Assembly (NCBI GenBank): GCA_017464085.1
Contig: JAFUEE010000019.1
Coordinates: forward strand, 1 to 42,639
Direction of reading: 5' to 3'
DNA from: Pseudomonadota bacterium
GTDB taxonomy: Bacteria > Myxococcota_A > Bradymonadia > UBA4248
DNA: 42,639 bases
The translations under genes were made by a program, and so were the position numbers. Shown here piece after piece: positions 1-8,139 of the stretch (positions are counted from its first letter, which is position 1; the number at the start of each line of letters is the position of its first letter). The notes below the pieces were generated by a model. That model saw nothing but the letters and a program-made list of their open reading frames with translations, made no database searches and was not told the origin of the DNA.

Positions 1-2
1 CG

Positions 3-137
3 GCCAGGAGGGGGCGAGGGCGCAAGGCGGCTCGGGCCGTGCCTGCGGCAGATGCGAAAAAGCCTGCGGCAGAAGCGGAACAGCCAGTGCGCCGGCGTGG
101 CCGCCCTAAAAAGAAAGTGGAAGATGAAAAGTCTTGA
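3..137 (+). CDS. C-terminal end of an AT-hook-like basic protein (partial)
   Basis: Reading frame 3 is open from the window edge to a TGA at 135-137 and encodes 44 residues rich in Arg, Lys, Ala and Pro. Two Gly-Arg-Pro-type basic patches are visible, RRGRGRK near the start and RRRGRPKKK near the end. These are the hallmark of AT-hook tails, which bind the minor groove of AT-rich DNA. The rest of the protein is outside the window, so its main domain is unknown. The other two forward frames give no better protein: one stops early and the other is an odd Cys/Trp-rich mix. Similar tails occur on CarD-like, histone-like and topoisomerase proteins of myxobacteria, but nothing here chooses among them. 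It is followed by a weak stem-loop and then rplC. Confidence 0.6.
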   Translation, partial: ARRGRGRKAARAVPAADAKKPAAEAEQPVRRRGRPKKKVEDEKS

Positions 138-148
138 AAGACAATGCG

Positions 149-176
149 AAGAGGCGTAAAAGGGCGCGTCTTTTTT
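149..176 (+). terminator. Possible weak terminator after the AT-hook gene
   Basis: AAGAGGCG (149-156) can pair with CGCGTCTT (165-172) with one internal G-G mismatch, and is followed by six T (171-176). It lies 12 bases after the stop codon. The stem is imperfect, so this is tentative. Confidence 0.35.
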
Positions 177-271
177 GAGAGCATGGTGCTTTCGAAGACG
201 CTGGGCCTGAATGGCCTGTATCAATGATTGGGATGGCGGCCCGAGTGGTGACGGTCCCTGGAGGAAAAGAA

Positions 272-949
272 ATGGCTAAGGCAATTTTTGGTCGTAAAGT
301 TGGCATGACGCAGATTTTTACCGCAGACGGTGATTGTGTTGCCGTGACGGTCGTGAAAGTCGGTCCCTGCACCGTCGTTCGCAAAAAATCCGCAGAAGGC
401 AAAGACGGCTATAATGCATTAGTGCTTGGTGTTGAAGAAGCGCGCAGCGCCGTTGTTGATGGCGAAACTGTTTACAAGATGACGCGTCCTGAACTCGGCG
501 TCTACAAAGCAGCTGGCGTTGAGCCCTGCAAGTCGCTTCATGAAGTCCGCGTGAGCAGCGCAGACCTCGACAAATATGAAGTCGGTCAGAAAGTGAATGC
601 CGATATCTTCGTCGCCGGCGAAATCATCGACGTGATCGGCACGAGCAAAGGTAGCGGTTTCACGGGCGTTATGAAACGTCACAACTTCGGTGGCGCGAAA
701 CGCTCCCACGGTGCGCACGAATATATGCGTCACGGCGGCTCGATCGGCACGACGTCCACGCCGGGCCGTGTTATGAAGAACCGCAAGATGGCTGGTCAGT
801 GCGGCAATGAGCGCGTGACGGTTCAGAACCTTCGCGTTTTCAGCGTTGATGCCGATCAGAACCTCATCCTCGTGAAAGGCTCGATTCCCGGTGCCAACGG
901 CTCCCTCGTCTGCGTTCAGGATGCAGCGAAAGCTCGTCACGAGAGATAA
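272..949 (+). CDS. rplC: 50S ribosomal protein L3
   Basis: Encodes 225 residues of bacterial uL3, which binds 23S rRNA near the peptidyl-transferase centre and nucleates 50S assembly. The start MAKAIFGRKVGMTQIF is the canonical L3 N-terminus, and the C-terminal half carries GFTGVMKRH, the Gly/His loop around SHGAHEYMRHGGSIG, TPGRV and the signature GNERVTVQNL. The ATG at 272 is chosen because GGAGG lies at 260-264 with ideal spacing. An upstream in-frame ATG at 224 would add 16 residues foreign to the family. Length is slightly above the usual 205-215. The gene stands alone: no rpsJ before it, no rplD/rplW after it, and its own terminator follows. In most bacteria rplC is the second gene of the S10 operon. 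Codon use is strongly C-ending, as expected for a highly expressed gene. Confidence 0.97.
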   Translation: MAKAIFGRKVGMTQIFTADGDCVAVTVVKVGPCTVVRKKSAEGKDGYNALVLGVEEARSAVVDGETVYKMTRPELGVYKAAGVEPCKSLHEVRVSSADLDKYEVGQKVNADIFVAGEIIDVIGTSKGSGFTGVMKRHNFGGAKRSHGAHEYMRHGGSIGTTSTPGRVMKNRKMAGQCGNERVTVQNLRVFSVDADQNLILVKGSIPGANGSLVCVQDAAKARHER

Positions 950-970
950 GCCGCTTCGTGTGATGAAATG

Positions 971-1001
971 AAAAGCACCCCATTCGGGGTGCTTTTTTTT
1001 T
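971..1001 (+). terminator. Rho-independent terminator of rplC
   Basis: Perfect 11-bp stem AAAAGCACCCC (971-981) / GGGGTGCTTTT (986-996), loop ATTC, T-run to 1001. It shows that rplC is transcribed without a downstream partner. Confidence 0.93.
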
Positions 1002-1304
1002 GATGCGTGAAGAGGCATGTGCGATCAATCGCATGCAATTCTGCGTTGCATCGTTGATCGGTCGAGGCTCAGCCGAGGCACGGCGGGCTCTCGTCATAAA
1101 TCCTGGTCTCATGTTCACGATGGCCGGCGTTGCCGGCGCGCAAAAGCTGCGAGGTCTGCGTTCGATTTCGGGGCGCGGAATATCACCATTTTGAGCGCGT
1201 GTGGGAAATGCGCATTTGCGATATATGGCAAAACAGGGTATAAGGAACTGATTTTGCTCATGAATATCATGGGTGATCTGTGATTGACATCGAAGTGGTT
1301 GGGA
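1002..1304. other. Intergenic region without a recognised gene
   Basis: About 300 bases between the rplC terminator and the next gene. Short open frames here are overlapping and have no family resemblance. The only supported element is the promoter candidate at 1216-1244. Confidence 0.6.
1216..1244 (+). promoter_or_regulatory. Candidate sigma-70 promoter for the PDZ/AAA gene
   Basis: TTGCGA (1216-1221), 17-base spacer, TATAAG (1239-1244). Four and five of six positions match the -35 and -10 consensus at ideal spacing, about 60 bases before the likely start at 1305. Confidence 0.5.
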
Positions 1305-4300
1305 ATGCTGAGTTCACGTAAGCCGCGCAACGGGCTGAAACTACATATCATATATCTGGGAATCGCAGGCGTGTTCTGCATTTCGTGCCTGATATTGAGC
1401 AGCCTGGTGCCCCGGTTGAATTTTGATGTCGGCGTGCAGGGCACGCCGACCGGTATGGGTGTCGTCGTCAAGCGGGTCTATGGCGGGAACGACAATGTTC
1501 AGAGCGGCGATGTGATCGAGGCCGTGGCAGGCAAATCGGTTCAGACGAAAGCCGCGCTTTATCACCAGCTGCTCTATGCGGATGATCAGGTCGAGCTGAC
1601 GATCCGCCGACTCGGGAACAAGTTCCAGCGTCCCGTGAGCGCGTCAGATTTTGCGCATGGCGCGCTTCCCTCGGGTGTGCGCACGAGCGACCGTCCGGTC
1701 CTGATCATGGGCGATGACGGGGAATATACGCCGCTTGACGGCGTGGATTTTGATGCGCTTCGCGGGATATTGGAAAGCCGGAGCGGGGCGGTGTCTGTCG
1801 TTTTCCGTCGTCAGGAAGAGATCGTGAACAGCACGATCGAGCTGCGTTCAGCGACTGGCCGGACATTTGGCGCATCGTTGATATTTTTATTGCTTGTGCT
1901 GATGGTGGTGGTGGCCTGGCGCGATCAGAAGTGTCAGAGGCAGCTGCTGTCCAACCTGACTCTTGGGCTCGGCTGCATGTCTCTGATGACGCTCGGGCTT
2001 TGGTCTACGATACTGACGATGCCGCTCTTGCTGATGATTGGGATGGTCAGCCTGACGATGTTTAAGGTCATCGATCTCGACGCGCACCTGATGTCGCCTG
2101 AGGCCGGCGGTCATCGGATCGAGCTGTGGGGGCGGATTGCGCTTTATGCGGGCCCTGCGGCGACGCTTTTTGTGCCGGTCATTCTGTGTCTGCGTGAGCT
2201 CCCGGTCCTTTGGGGCGGAGCGGTGGAGCCCGGCATAGAGCTCAAGCCTGAAGCATTTGCATATCTGTCGCTGCTTTGGTGCGTGATCTATACGCTTGTG
2301 GATGGGGGTGTTTCCGTATATCGCCACTATCGGGATCGCGGCCGTGCGCTCTGCGCGTTTGAGATCGGCGTCGCATTTTCCTGCTTCCTGTCGGTGTTCG
2401 TGTTCGTGCTATTGCGAAGCGACATGCAGGGCGCGCAGTGGTTTTTGATGGCGATGATCTTGATTCAGAGCGTGAGCAATATCTTGCCCGATATGCTCGG
2501 GACGCCGAAGCGGCGCGCGGTTCGCCTGGATGATCCGGTGTTCGGCCTGGCGCCCGTGAGAGAGGCATTGGCATGCGCTCAGTCTGCTGTCGGGTCGCAA
2601 TGGCTTGTTCATGCAGTGATCGACCGCCCGTCGCCCAAGCATGTGATATCGCTCAGTGTCTCTGATGATGACGATGCCGTGAGCGGCATTGCGTTGAATG
2701 TGCTGCCTCAGGCGTGGCGTGATTTTCTGGAGGTGTTCCGCATCGAGGGCGTAAGCCTGACGGGAGAGGCGCGCGACACGGACGGGCGGGATCCCGTCCA
2801 GGGCATAGCGGATCGCCTCGGAATTGCTGTCGCCCTGCCAATTGCAGATAATGTGGCGGGCACGCTGACGAGCCTGACTTTGCTCATCAGTTCTGTTGAA
2901 GTCCCTGAAAATGGGGAATTTGTGCCGCTTTCGCTCTCCCCATCTCAGCGCGGTTTGATTTCTGATGTGATCGAACGCCTGACGGAATGCGCGCCAGCAA
3001 TGGTCTATCAGTCGGCGGAGATGAGCCTTGAATTTGTTGGCGATGAGATTGATGACGATATCAGTCGCTATCAGTCGCAGTCTGAGTTCGCGCGTCCCAC
3101 GAAGACGCCGACGGCGCCGCTCGACATGCACGACCTGCCGCATGGCCTGATCGATGAGGAAGAGCTCGAGGCGGAAGATCACGAAGCGTCGGATGCCGTC
3201 CCCGAAACACCGGCACAGCCCGGGAATAACGAAAATACCGGGTATGTATTGCCCGACCGCGTGGATACGAAAGTCTATGAGGAGGAGGTATTTTTCCTCC
3301 GCAGCCAGGTTCATGCTTTGAACAGCCAGCAGCTTCGCGAGTTCTCGCTCTCTGAGATTGAATATACGGAAGCGCAGCGCGAGGCGTTCGAGGACATGAA
3401 CTCGATTGACCCGCCGATCCTGCTGATCGGGGAGCCTGGCACGGGCAAACGCCTTCTGGCGCTTGCGGCGCATCAGAGACGGAGTACGGGCGCATTTTTG
3501 TGCACGGATGCAGCCGAAGTGCCCGAGTCGATTTTTGCGCTTGATCTGTTCGGGGATGGAGAGAATCCCGGGCTGATCAAAGGCGCGGCGGGCGGAAGCT
3601 TGCTGATTCAGAATGTGGATCGCCTGTCGAGCGGCCTGCTCGACGAGATACTTGAGACAATAGAGGGGCTGTCCGCGCGCGAGAGTGTTGGCCTGTATCT
3701 TTCGGTGAATGTGTCCCCGGATACGTTTTCCGTGGCGCAGTACAGGCTTGAGCCGCTTCGCCTTCCGCGTTATCTCCGCGAGCTTTCGAGCCGCAGCGAT
3801 GCGGAAATCATCGTTCTGGATCCGCTTCGGACACAGGTCGATCTCGATGTCGTGGCTGAATTTTTCCTTCAGAAACAGGCAATCCGTGCGAATCGCACAG
3901 TTGAGGCGTTCACGCCCGAGGCGATGCTCGCGCTCAAGTCGTATCACTGGCCGGGGAACTTCAGCGAGATGCGCGCGGTCGTCGAGCGCGCGGTGCTTCG
4001 TGCCTCAGGCAGCATGATTACCGTGGCAGATCTGGGCCGCGATTTTGAAGAGCTTGCGGATGCCTCTACCAAAAATATGGCGCTCACGGAGTCGGACGTG
4101 TTCCGCGAGCAGGTCCAGCACATGGAGTCTCTGAACGAGGCGCAGCTTGCGCAGATTCAGAGCCTGAATGCGCGCATATTGCAGCTTGAGGCGCAGCTTG
4201 CGGAGGGCGCGTCAGGCACTCAGCCTGTGGATGACACCTTCCTTGAGGGAAGTTTTAACGATATTGAAAAAAGATTGCTCGATCGGCTTCTCGACAAATA

Positions 4301-4400
4301 TCAGCGGGATCCTGACAAGGCAGCGGAGGCGCTCGGCATGAACCGCGCGCGTTTCTTTAACAAACTCAGCAAGTATCAGCTGGTTGATACAGTCATGTGA
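1305..4400 (+). CDS. Membrane-bound PDZ protein with degenerate sigma-54-activator-like AAA domain and Fis-type HTH
   Basis: About 1031 residues. In order: one N-terminal membrane span (about 12-35); a PDZ-like domain (about 45-110, with GVVVKRVY and SGDVIEAVAGK); a block of six to seven further spans (about 187-385); a cytoplasmic linker rich in acidic residues; an AAA domain from about 690; and a C-terminal Fis-type helix-turn-helix (AEALGMNRARFFNKLSKY). The AAA part keeps Walker A (GEPGTGKR, about 709-716), the LDPLR element and the WPGNFSEMRAVVERAV helix typical of bacterial enhancer-binding proteins. It lacks the GAFTGA loop that contacts sigma-54, and the Walker B Asp-Glu is replaced by Gln-Asn (LLIQNVD, about 766-772). 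It is therefore unlikely to act as a classical activator; a DNA-binding membrane sensor or scaffold is my inference. A TTG at 1284 is an alternative start; neither start has a strong ribosome site. Confidence 0.8.
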   Translation: MLSSRKPRNGLKLHIIYLGIAGVFCISCLILSSLVPRLNFDVGVQGTPTGMGVVVKRVYGGNDNVQSGDVIEAVAGKSVQTKAALYHQLLYADDQVELTIRRLGNKFQRPVSASDFAHGALPSGVRTSDRPVLIMGDDGEYTPLDGVDFDALRGILESRSGAVSVVFRRQEEIVNSTIELRSATGRTFGASLIFLLLVLMVVVAWRDQKCQRQLLSNLTLGLGCMSLMTLGLWSTILTMPLLLMIGMVSLTMFKVIDLDAHLMSPEAGGHRIELWGRIALYAGPAATLFVPVILCLRELPVLWGGAVEPGIELKPEAFAYLSLLWCVIYTLVDGGVSVYRHYRDRGRALCAFEIGVAFSCFLSVFVFVLLRSDMQGAQWFLMAMILIQSVSNILPDMLGTPKRRAVRLDDPVFGLAPVREALACAQSAVGSQWLVHAVIDRPSPKHVISLSVSDDDDAVSGIALNVLPQAWRDFLEVFRIEGVSLTGEARDTDGRDPVQGIADRLGIAVALPIADNVAGTLTSLTLLISSVEVPENGEFVPLSLSPSQRGLISDVIERLTECAPAMVYQSAEMSLEFVGDEIDDDISRYQSQSEFARPTKTPTAPLDMHDLPHGLIDEEELEAEDHEASDAVPETPAQPGNNENTGYVLPDRVDTKVYEEEVFFLRSQVHALNSQQLREFSLSEIEYTEAQREAFEDMNSIDPPILLIGEPGTGKRLLALAAHQRRSTGAFLCTDAAEVPESIFALDLFGDGENPGLIKGAAGGSLLIQNVDRLSSGLLDEILETIEGLSARESVGLYLSVNVSPDTFSVAQYRLEPLRLPRYLRELSSRSDAEIIVLDPLRTQVDLDVVAEFFLQKQAIRANRTVEAFTPEAMLALKSYHWPGNFSEMRAVVERAVLRASGSMITVADLGRDFEELADASTKNMALTESDVFREQVQHMESLNEAQLAQIQSLNARILQLEAQLAEGASGTQPVDDTFLEGSFNDIEKRLLDRLLDKYQRDPDKAAEALGMNRARFFNKLSKYQLVDTVM

Positions 4401-4441
4401 ATGTCTGCCGTGGATGGCAGTCAAAATTTAAGGAGATAGAA

Positions 4442-4780
4442 ATGGCAAAAATCGAACGCGAAATTAAGCATTGTTTCGGACTTGAGGGCGGCAAAAAAAT
4501 CATTGGCGCGCTCGCAGACAAACTTCAGAGCAATTTCAAATCATTGATCACCAGCATCGACTGGAATGCGGATAAAACGGCGGCAGTGGTGAAGGGCAAA
4601 GGCTTTGATGGCAACTTCAACCTTACGGATTCCAGCGTGAAGATGGTCTTGAATCTCGGTCTGGCCACCTCTCTGTTCAAAGGCAAGATTGAAGAAGAAA
4701 TCGACAAACACACCACGCCGGAAGAAATTGACAAGTTTGCGAAATCCGTGAACGGTGATTCTGATTCCGCGATGGCCTGA
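4442..4780 (+). CDS. Small protein resembling the polyhydroxyalkanoic acid system (PHA_gran_rgn) family
   Basis: 112 residues, soluble and charged, with no signal peptide. The pattern KIIGALADKLQ, a central beta region with GKGFDGNFNLTDSSVKMVLNLG, and a final helix FKGKIEEEIDK resembles PF09650. Members of that family accompany polyhydroxyalkanoate granule genes but also occur alone, and their biochemical role is unclear. The ATG at 4442 is chosen for the AAGGAGAT site ending five bases before it; an upstream in-frame start at 4397 overlaps the previous gene and has none. It follows the PDZ/AAA gene by 41 bases, so co-transcription is likely. No PHA synthase or depolymerase is nearby. The family call rests on pattern only. 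Confidence 0.6.
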   Translation: MAKIEREIKHCFGLEGGKKIIGALADKLQSNFKSLITSIDWNADKTAAVVKGKGFDGNFNLTDSSVKMVLNLGLATSLFKGKIEEEIDKHTTPEEIDKFAKSVNGDSDSAMA

Positions 4781-4794
4781 TGTGCTTATATTTG

Positions 4795-4937
4795 GCGCGC
4801 CTATGCTCTGCATACGGCGCGCGTGGCGCGTCTATGCTCTGCATACGGCGCGCAAGAGACGTTCCGGCGGAACGTCTTTACATGGGGCGCGGCCTTGCGA
4901 GTGTTTTCGGGCGCGTATGCCGTCAGGCATAGCGACC
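4795..4937. repeat. Bulged-hairpin repeat cluster 1 (three copies) plus a GACGTT hairpin
   Basis: Copy 4795-4822: outer arms GCGCGCC/GGCGCGC, inner TATGC/GCATA, bulged C at 4815. Copy 4826-4853: outer GCGCGTC/GGCGCGC (one G-T pair), same inner stem, bulged C at 4846. Copy 4909-4937, opposite orientation: inner TATGCC/GGCATA, bulged G at 4915. Between them GACGTTCC/GGAACGTC (4858-4876) forms a second hairpin type followed by TTTACAT. The cluster lies between two convergent genes. Confidence 0.85.
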
Positions 4938-4974
4938 GGGCGTGCCGCGTATCTGCGCGCGCAGACAGCGGCCG

Positions 4975-5718
4975 CTATTGCTGCGTCTGCTCAAAGCCGA
5001 CAGCCATATTGAGGACCGGCATGTCTTTGCTGTCGAGCTTGAGTGCGGCCTGAAGCTCGGCTGGCTCCCCGCGCTGCATGCGGATGACAGTCGCGAGGTC
5101 TTCGGATGCGCAGTAGAGCGCGAGGTTCTGCGCGATGACACCGGCATCGATGCCGCGGATGACTTCGTTCTCGAATGTCGAGGTGAAGAGGATTTCGACC
5201 GGTGCGGCTTTTACTGGACGCAGGTCGTCAGATGAGACCTGGATGAGCTTGTGGGCCGTGTGATCGTATTTGTAGGCACCTTTTTCGAACATGACATAGA
5301 GCGTGACGCTCTGGAGGTTTCGCGCGGATGGCGCTGTGCGCTTGCCGTCTTCGCGGTTGATGCCATAAGCTGACCATAGCAGTGCGGAGAGCTGTTCGAG
5401 CGAGATCATTTCATCGGTGTATTGGCGGATGCTTCGGCGCTTTTGCAAGCTTTCGGTGAGTGAGGCGCTGGCAGGGAGCGGTTTAGGGAGTGCGATTTCT
5501 GGCGCGCCCGGTTCGATGGGCGTTTTGTTGGCTTGTGGTGCGGCCTGTTTTGTTTCGTCTTGAGGTGCGGCCTGTTTTGCTTCGTCTTGGGCGGCTTGTG
5601 CCGGTTGAGGTGTGCAGGCTTGCGCGGGTTCTGGCGCTGGGCAGTTGCAGTTTTGGGAAGTCTGGCAGCCGGCTGTCAGGAGGAGCGAGAGCGAGAGCAG
5701 GGAAAGCAGTTTTTTCAT
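4975..5718 (-). CDS. Nitroreductase-family lipoprotein
   Basis: 247 residues. The N-terminus is a lipoprotein signal with lipobox LTAGC (Cys18), followed by a 50-residue linker rich in Ala, Gln, Pro and Glu. From about residue 90 it has a nitroreductase fold with RRSIRQYTDEMISLEQLSALLW and SARNLQS, the FMN-binding signatures of the family, most like the SagB-type branch. Such enzymes use FMN for NAD(P)H- or other donor-linked reduction or oxidation; the substrate cannot be read from sequence. A lipid-anchored envelope nitroreductase is unusual, since most are cytoplasmic. GGAG lies five bases before the ATG. It is divergent from the kinase gene and convergent with the PHA-type gene, so it is probably a single-gene unit. 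Confidence 0.85.
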   Translation of the reverse strand: MKKLLSLLSLSLLLTAGCQTSQNCNCPAPEPAQACTPQPAQAAQDEAKQAAPQDETKQAAPQANKTPIEPGAPEIALPKPLPASASLTESLQKRRSIRQYTDEMISLEQLSALLWSAYGINREDGKRTAPSARNLQSVTLYVMFEKGAYKYDHTAHKLIQVSSDDLRPVKAAPVEILFTSTFENEVIRGIDAGVIAQNLALYCASEDLATVIRMQRGEPAELQAALKLDSKDMPVLNMAVGFEQTQQ

Positions 5719-5882
5719 GATGACTCCATGTGATTTGTTTTCAAAGGCATGCGAATGCCGTTGAGGATTATAATGAAATTTTGTTTTTGAGCGAATACTA
5801 AAACTTGTTCATCGCTATGCAAATCGAGTATTAGTCAGTTTGGCGCGGTGCGCGCCATGGTCGTATTTGAGGGAGGCGAGCA
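5719..5882. promoter_or_regulatory. Divergent promoter region between nitroreductase and kinase genes
   Basis: AT-rich spacer between divergent starts. Plus strand: TTGTTC (5805-5810), 18 bases, TATTAG (5829-5834). Minus strand: a TATAAT reading 5772 to 5767 with a poor -35. Both are only candidates. Confidence 0.35.
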
Positions 5883-7973
5883 ATGCCGGAGTGTCCGAAG
5901 TGTCACTGCGAGGTGAGTGAGGAAGCGCTGTTTTGTGGCAATTGTGCCGCACCGTTGAGCGCGGATGTAGACAATTTTCTAGGCAAATGTATTGATGGCA
6001 AATATTACATCCAGGAAAAGATCGCATCCGGCGGCATGGGCGACGTGTATCTCGCACGGCAGAAGGGCGTGGGGCAGGAAGTCGCGATCAAGAAGCTCAA
6101 GCGCGAGTATTATCAGGATCGCGTGATCGTTGAGCGTTTTATCAATGAAGCGCGGCTGTATGGGCGTGTGACGCACCCCAATGCCGTGAAGCTGCACGAT
6201 CTTCTGAATGTAAACGGCCAGATCTGCATCATCATGGAGTATGTTCACGGAAAGACGCTGACTCAGTATGTGGAGTCCGGGTATGTGTTTTCGACGCGGC
6301 AGATCATAGATATCGGGCTTCAGATTGCAGACGCGCTCGCGACGATGCACCAGGCGAAGATTATCCATCGCGACCTGAAGACGGAAAACATCATGCTGAT
6401 GGAGACGGTTTCCGGGCGTTTTTCTGTCAAGATTCTCGATTTTGGCATTGCGAAGTTCAAGGACGGCCGTTCGAATGCCATGACGCAGGAGGGGGTGATT
6501 GTCGGCACGCCGGAGTTTATGAGCCCTGAGCAGTGTTATGGCACGCCTGTCGATCACCGCGCGGATATCTATTCGTTCGGCATATTGATGTATGTGATCA
6601 TCTGCGGGCGTCTGCCGTTCGAAGCCAGCAGCGCGCTTGCGTTGCTGCAGAAACAGGTGAGCGAGCCGCTTCCCGAGCTGGTGCGTCCGGATGGGTCGGC
6701 TGTGCTGTCTGGGCTTGAAGGGATCGTGCGCAAATGCGCGATGAAATCGCCGGATGAGCGCTATCAGTCGTTTGTCGAGGTCATATCGGATCTGACATGT
6801 GTTCAGGAAGGGCGTGAGACGAGCTTGGATTTGGCGGCAGTCGACCGAGGGAAGGAACAGGTGGAAGGGGCGTCAGCGGACGTTCATGAATCGGAGAGTG
6901 CCGATAAGTCTGAGCCTGTGGCTGGCGAAAAGCAAAAGTATGCCGGGCAGGCTGGGAAGGATTCCGGGAAAAATAAGCGTGTGGAAACATCCGATCGGGC
7001 CGAAAAGGATGGTCTGGCGGCGCACACGGGAAAAGACATGCGCGCGGAGGAAGCGCGTAAAGCGGGAATTCGGGGAAAATGGGAGCCCGAAGGCCTTGCT
7101 GAGGGGAAGAATCCCGAGAAACAGGCTGCTTTTGAGGGGAAGCAAGCGGAGGCTGAGGACAGCGAGCGCGAGATCAAGTTTTCGTTGGATGACGGCGAAC
7201 TTGACATCGACGATATGGATATGTCGCTTGGAGAGGATGATCTTGTGGTCGACGAAGGGGAGTCGGAGCCTGAGGGGCTGGGATCATTTTCTGAGAACGG
7301 GGAATACAGCCTTGGATCGATTCTCGATGATGAGTTTTCGGAAGGGGAAGCAGAATATGGCCGCGAGTATTCAGAGGGCGGCAGCAAGCTCTGGGTTGTC
7401 TTTTTAATTCTGGTGCTGATCGGTGGCGGGGGGGCATTGTATTGGGGATTGCATCGCGGCGGAGAGACAGCGGGGGATGAGGTTTCGGAGATTCCTGAGT
7501 CATTCAAGCGTGATGGCGGAGCCGTGCCCATGCCGGAGCCGGAGCCGGTTCAGGAAGTCGCGGAACAAGCGCCAGAACCTGAGGTTGTGCCTGCTGCGCC
7601 AGCGAAAGCACCTGTTGCAGCGAGCAAGCTGAACGCGCCTGGCATGGCGCAGAAAGGCGTGAACCGCGCTTTGATGTCGGAAGCTGAGGTCAAGCTCAAT
7701 GAAGGCATTTTGGATGTTTCTGAGCAGCTGTTGAAAGCCGTAAAGGCGCCGGACGGGCCTGAAGCAGAGCGATATGACAGATTGCATGCGATGAGCGGGC
7801 AATTCCAATCTGTGATGGAACGAGCGAAGAACATGAACAGCCGCGACCGGTGCAATGATATTCTTGATCTCTTGGAGGAACTTCCTGACAGCGCAGAGGG
7901 GATGCGCACGAACTTGAAGGGCATGTCAGCGAAGTGCCAGAAGCGATTGGCAGCACCGCCCTCGATGATTTAG
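5883..7973 (+). CDS. Membrane-anchored Ser/Thr protein kinase with N-terminal zinc ribbon
   Basis: 696 residues. Residues 4-21 form a zinc ribbon (CPKC and CGNC pairs). The Hanks-type kinase domain covers about 41-300: Gly-rich loop ASGGMGDVYLA (48-57), ATP-binding Lys in VAIKK (70), catalytic loop HRDLKTEN (Asp164), DFG at 187-189, GTPEFMSPEQ activation segment. All catalytic residues are present, so it should be active; Thr replaces the usual Pro in HRDLKPEN. A 200-residue Lys/Glu-rich then acidic linker follows, then one membrane span (about 503-523) and an outside part with a Pro/Glu hinge and a helical domain containing paired Cys. The layout resembles PknB-type sensors with the kinase inside the cell. 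GGGAGG precedes the ATG. The signal sensed and the targets are unknown; the FHA protein at 37.2 kb is a plausible partner type. Confidence 0.93.
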   Translation: MPECPKCHCEVSEEALFCGNCAAPLSADVDNFLGKCIDGKYYIQEKIASGGMGDVYLARQKGVGQEVAIKKLKREYYQDRVIVERFINEARLYGRVTHPNAVKLHDLLNVNGQICIIMEYVHGKTLTQYVESGYVFSTRQIIDIGLQIADALATMHQAKIIHRDLKTENIMLMETVSGRFSVKILDFGIAKFKDGRSNAMTQEGVIVGTPEFMSPEQCYGTPVDHRADIYSFGILMYVIICGRLPFEASSALALLQKQVSEPLPELVRPDGSAVLSGLEGIVRKCAMKSPDERYQSFVEVISDLTCVQEGRETSLDLAAVDRGKEQVEGASADVHESESADKSEPVAGEKQKYAGQAGKDSGKNKRVETSDRAEKDGLAAHTGKDMRAEEARKAGIRGKWEPEGLAEGKNPEKQAAFEGKQAEAEDSEREIKFSLDDGELDIDDMDMSLGEDDLVVDEGESEPEGLGSFSENGEYSLGSILDDEFSEGEAEYGREYSEGGSKLWVVFLILVLIGGGGALYWGLHRGGETAGDEVSEIPESFKRDGGAVPMPEPEPVQEVAEQAPEPEVVPAAPAKAPVAASKLNAPGMAQKGVNRALMSEAEVKLNEGILDVSEQLLKAVKAPDGPEAERYDRLHAMSGQFQSVMERAKNMNSRDRCNDILDLLEELPDSAEGMRTNLKGMSAKCQKRLAAPPSMI

Positions 7974-8015
7974 CGCTTGATCTGGATGTGCAAGGCGCTG
8001 GTCATGTGTCGGATG

Positions 8016-8043
8016 TTGTTGTTTTAGAATAATTTGGTATGAT
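8016..8043 (+). promoter_or_regulatory. Candidate sigma-70 promoter of the 8140 lipoprotein gene
   Basis: TTGTTG (8016-8021), 16-base spacer, TATGAT (8038-8043), about 95 bases before the start codon. Confidence 0.42.
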
Positions 8044-8139
8044 GCCACGTTATGCATAGGCCTGTTTGAGCGGCCTGAGGCTGCCGAAAGGCGACCGTAT
8101 TGCGAACAACAAAGAGCGAACAATAAGCGAGAGATATAG

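Noticed and set aside
2409..3947. 512-residue minus-strand open frame inside the PDZ/AAA gene
   Set aside because: A shadow of the sense gene: basic, low-complexity composition and no recognisable domain.
4755..5053. Short plus-strand open frames across the hairpin cluster at 4.8 kb
   Set aside because: They are translations of the hairpin repeats themselves; similar peptide fragments appear at every repeat cluster.
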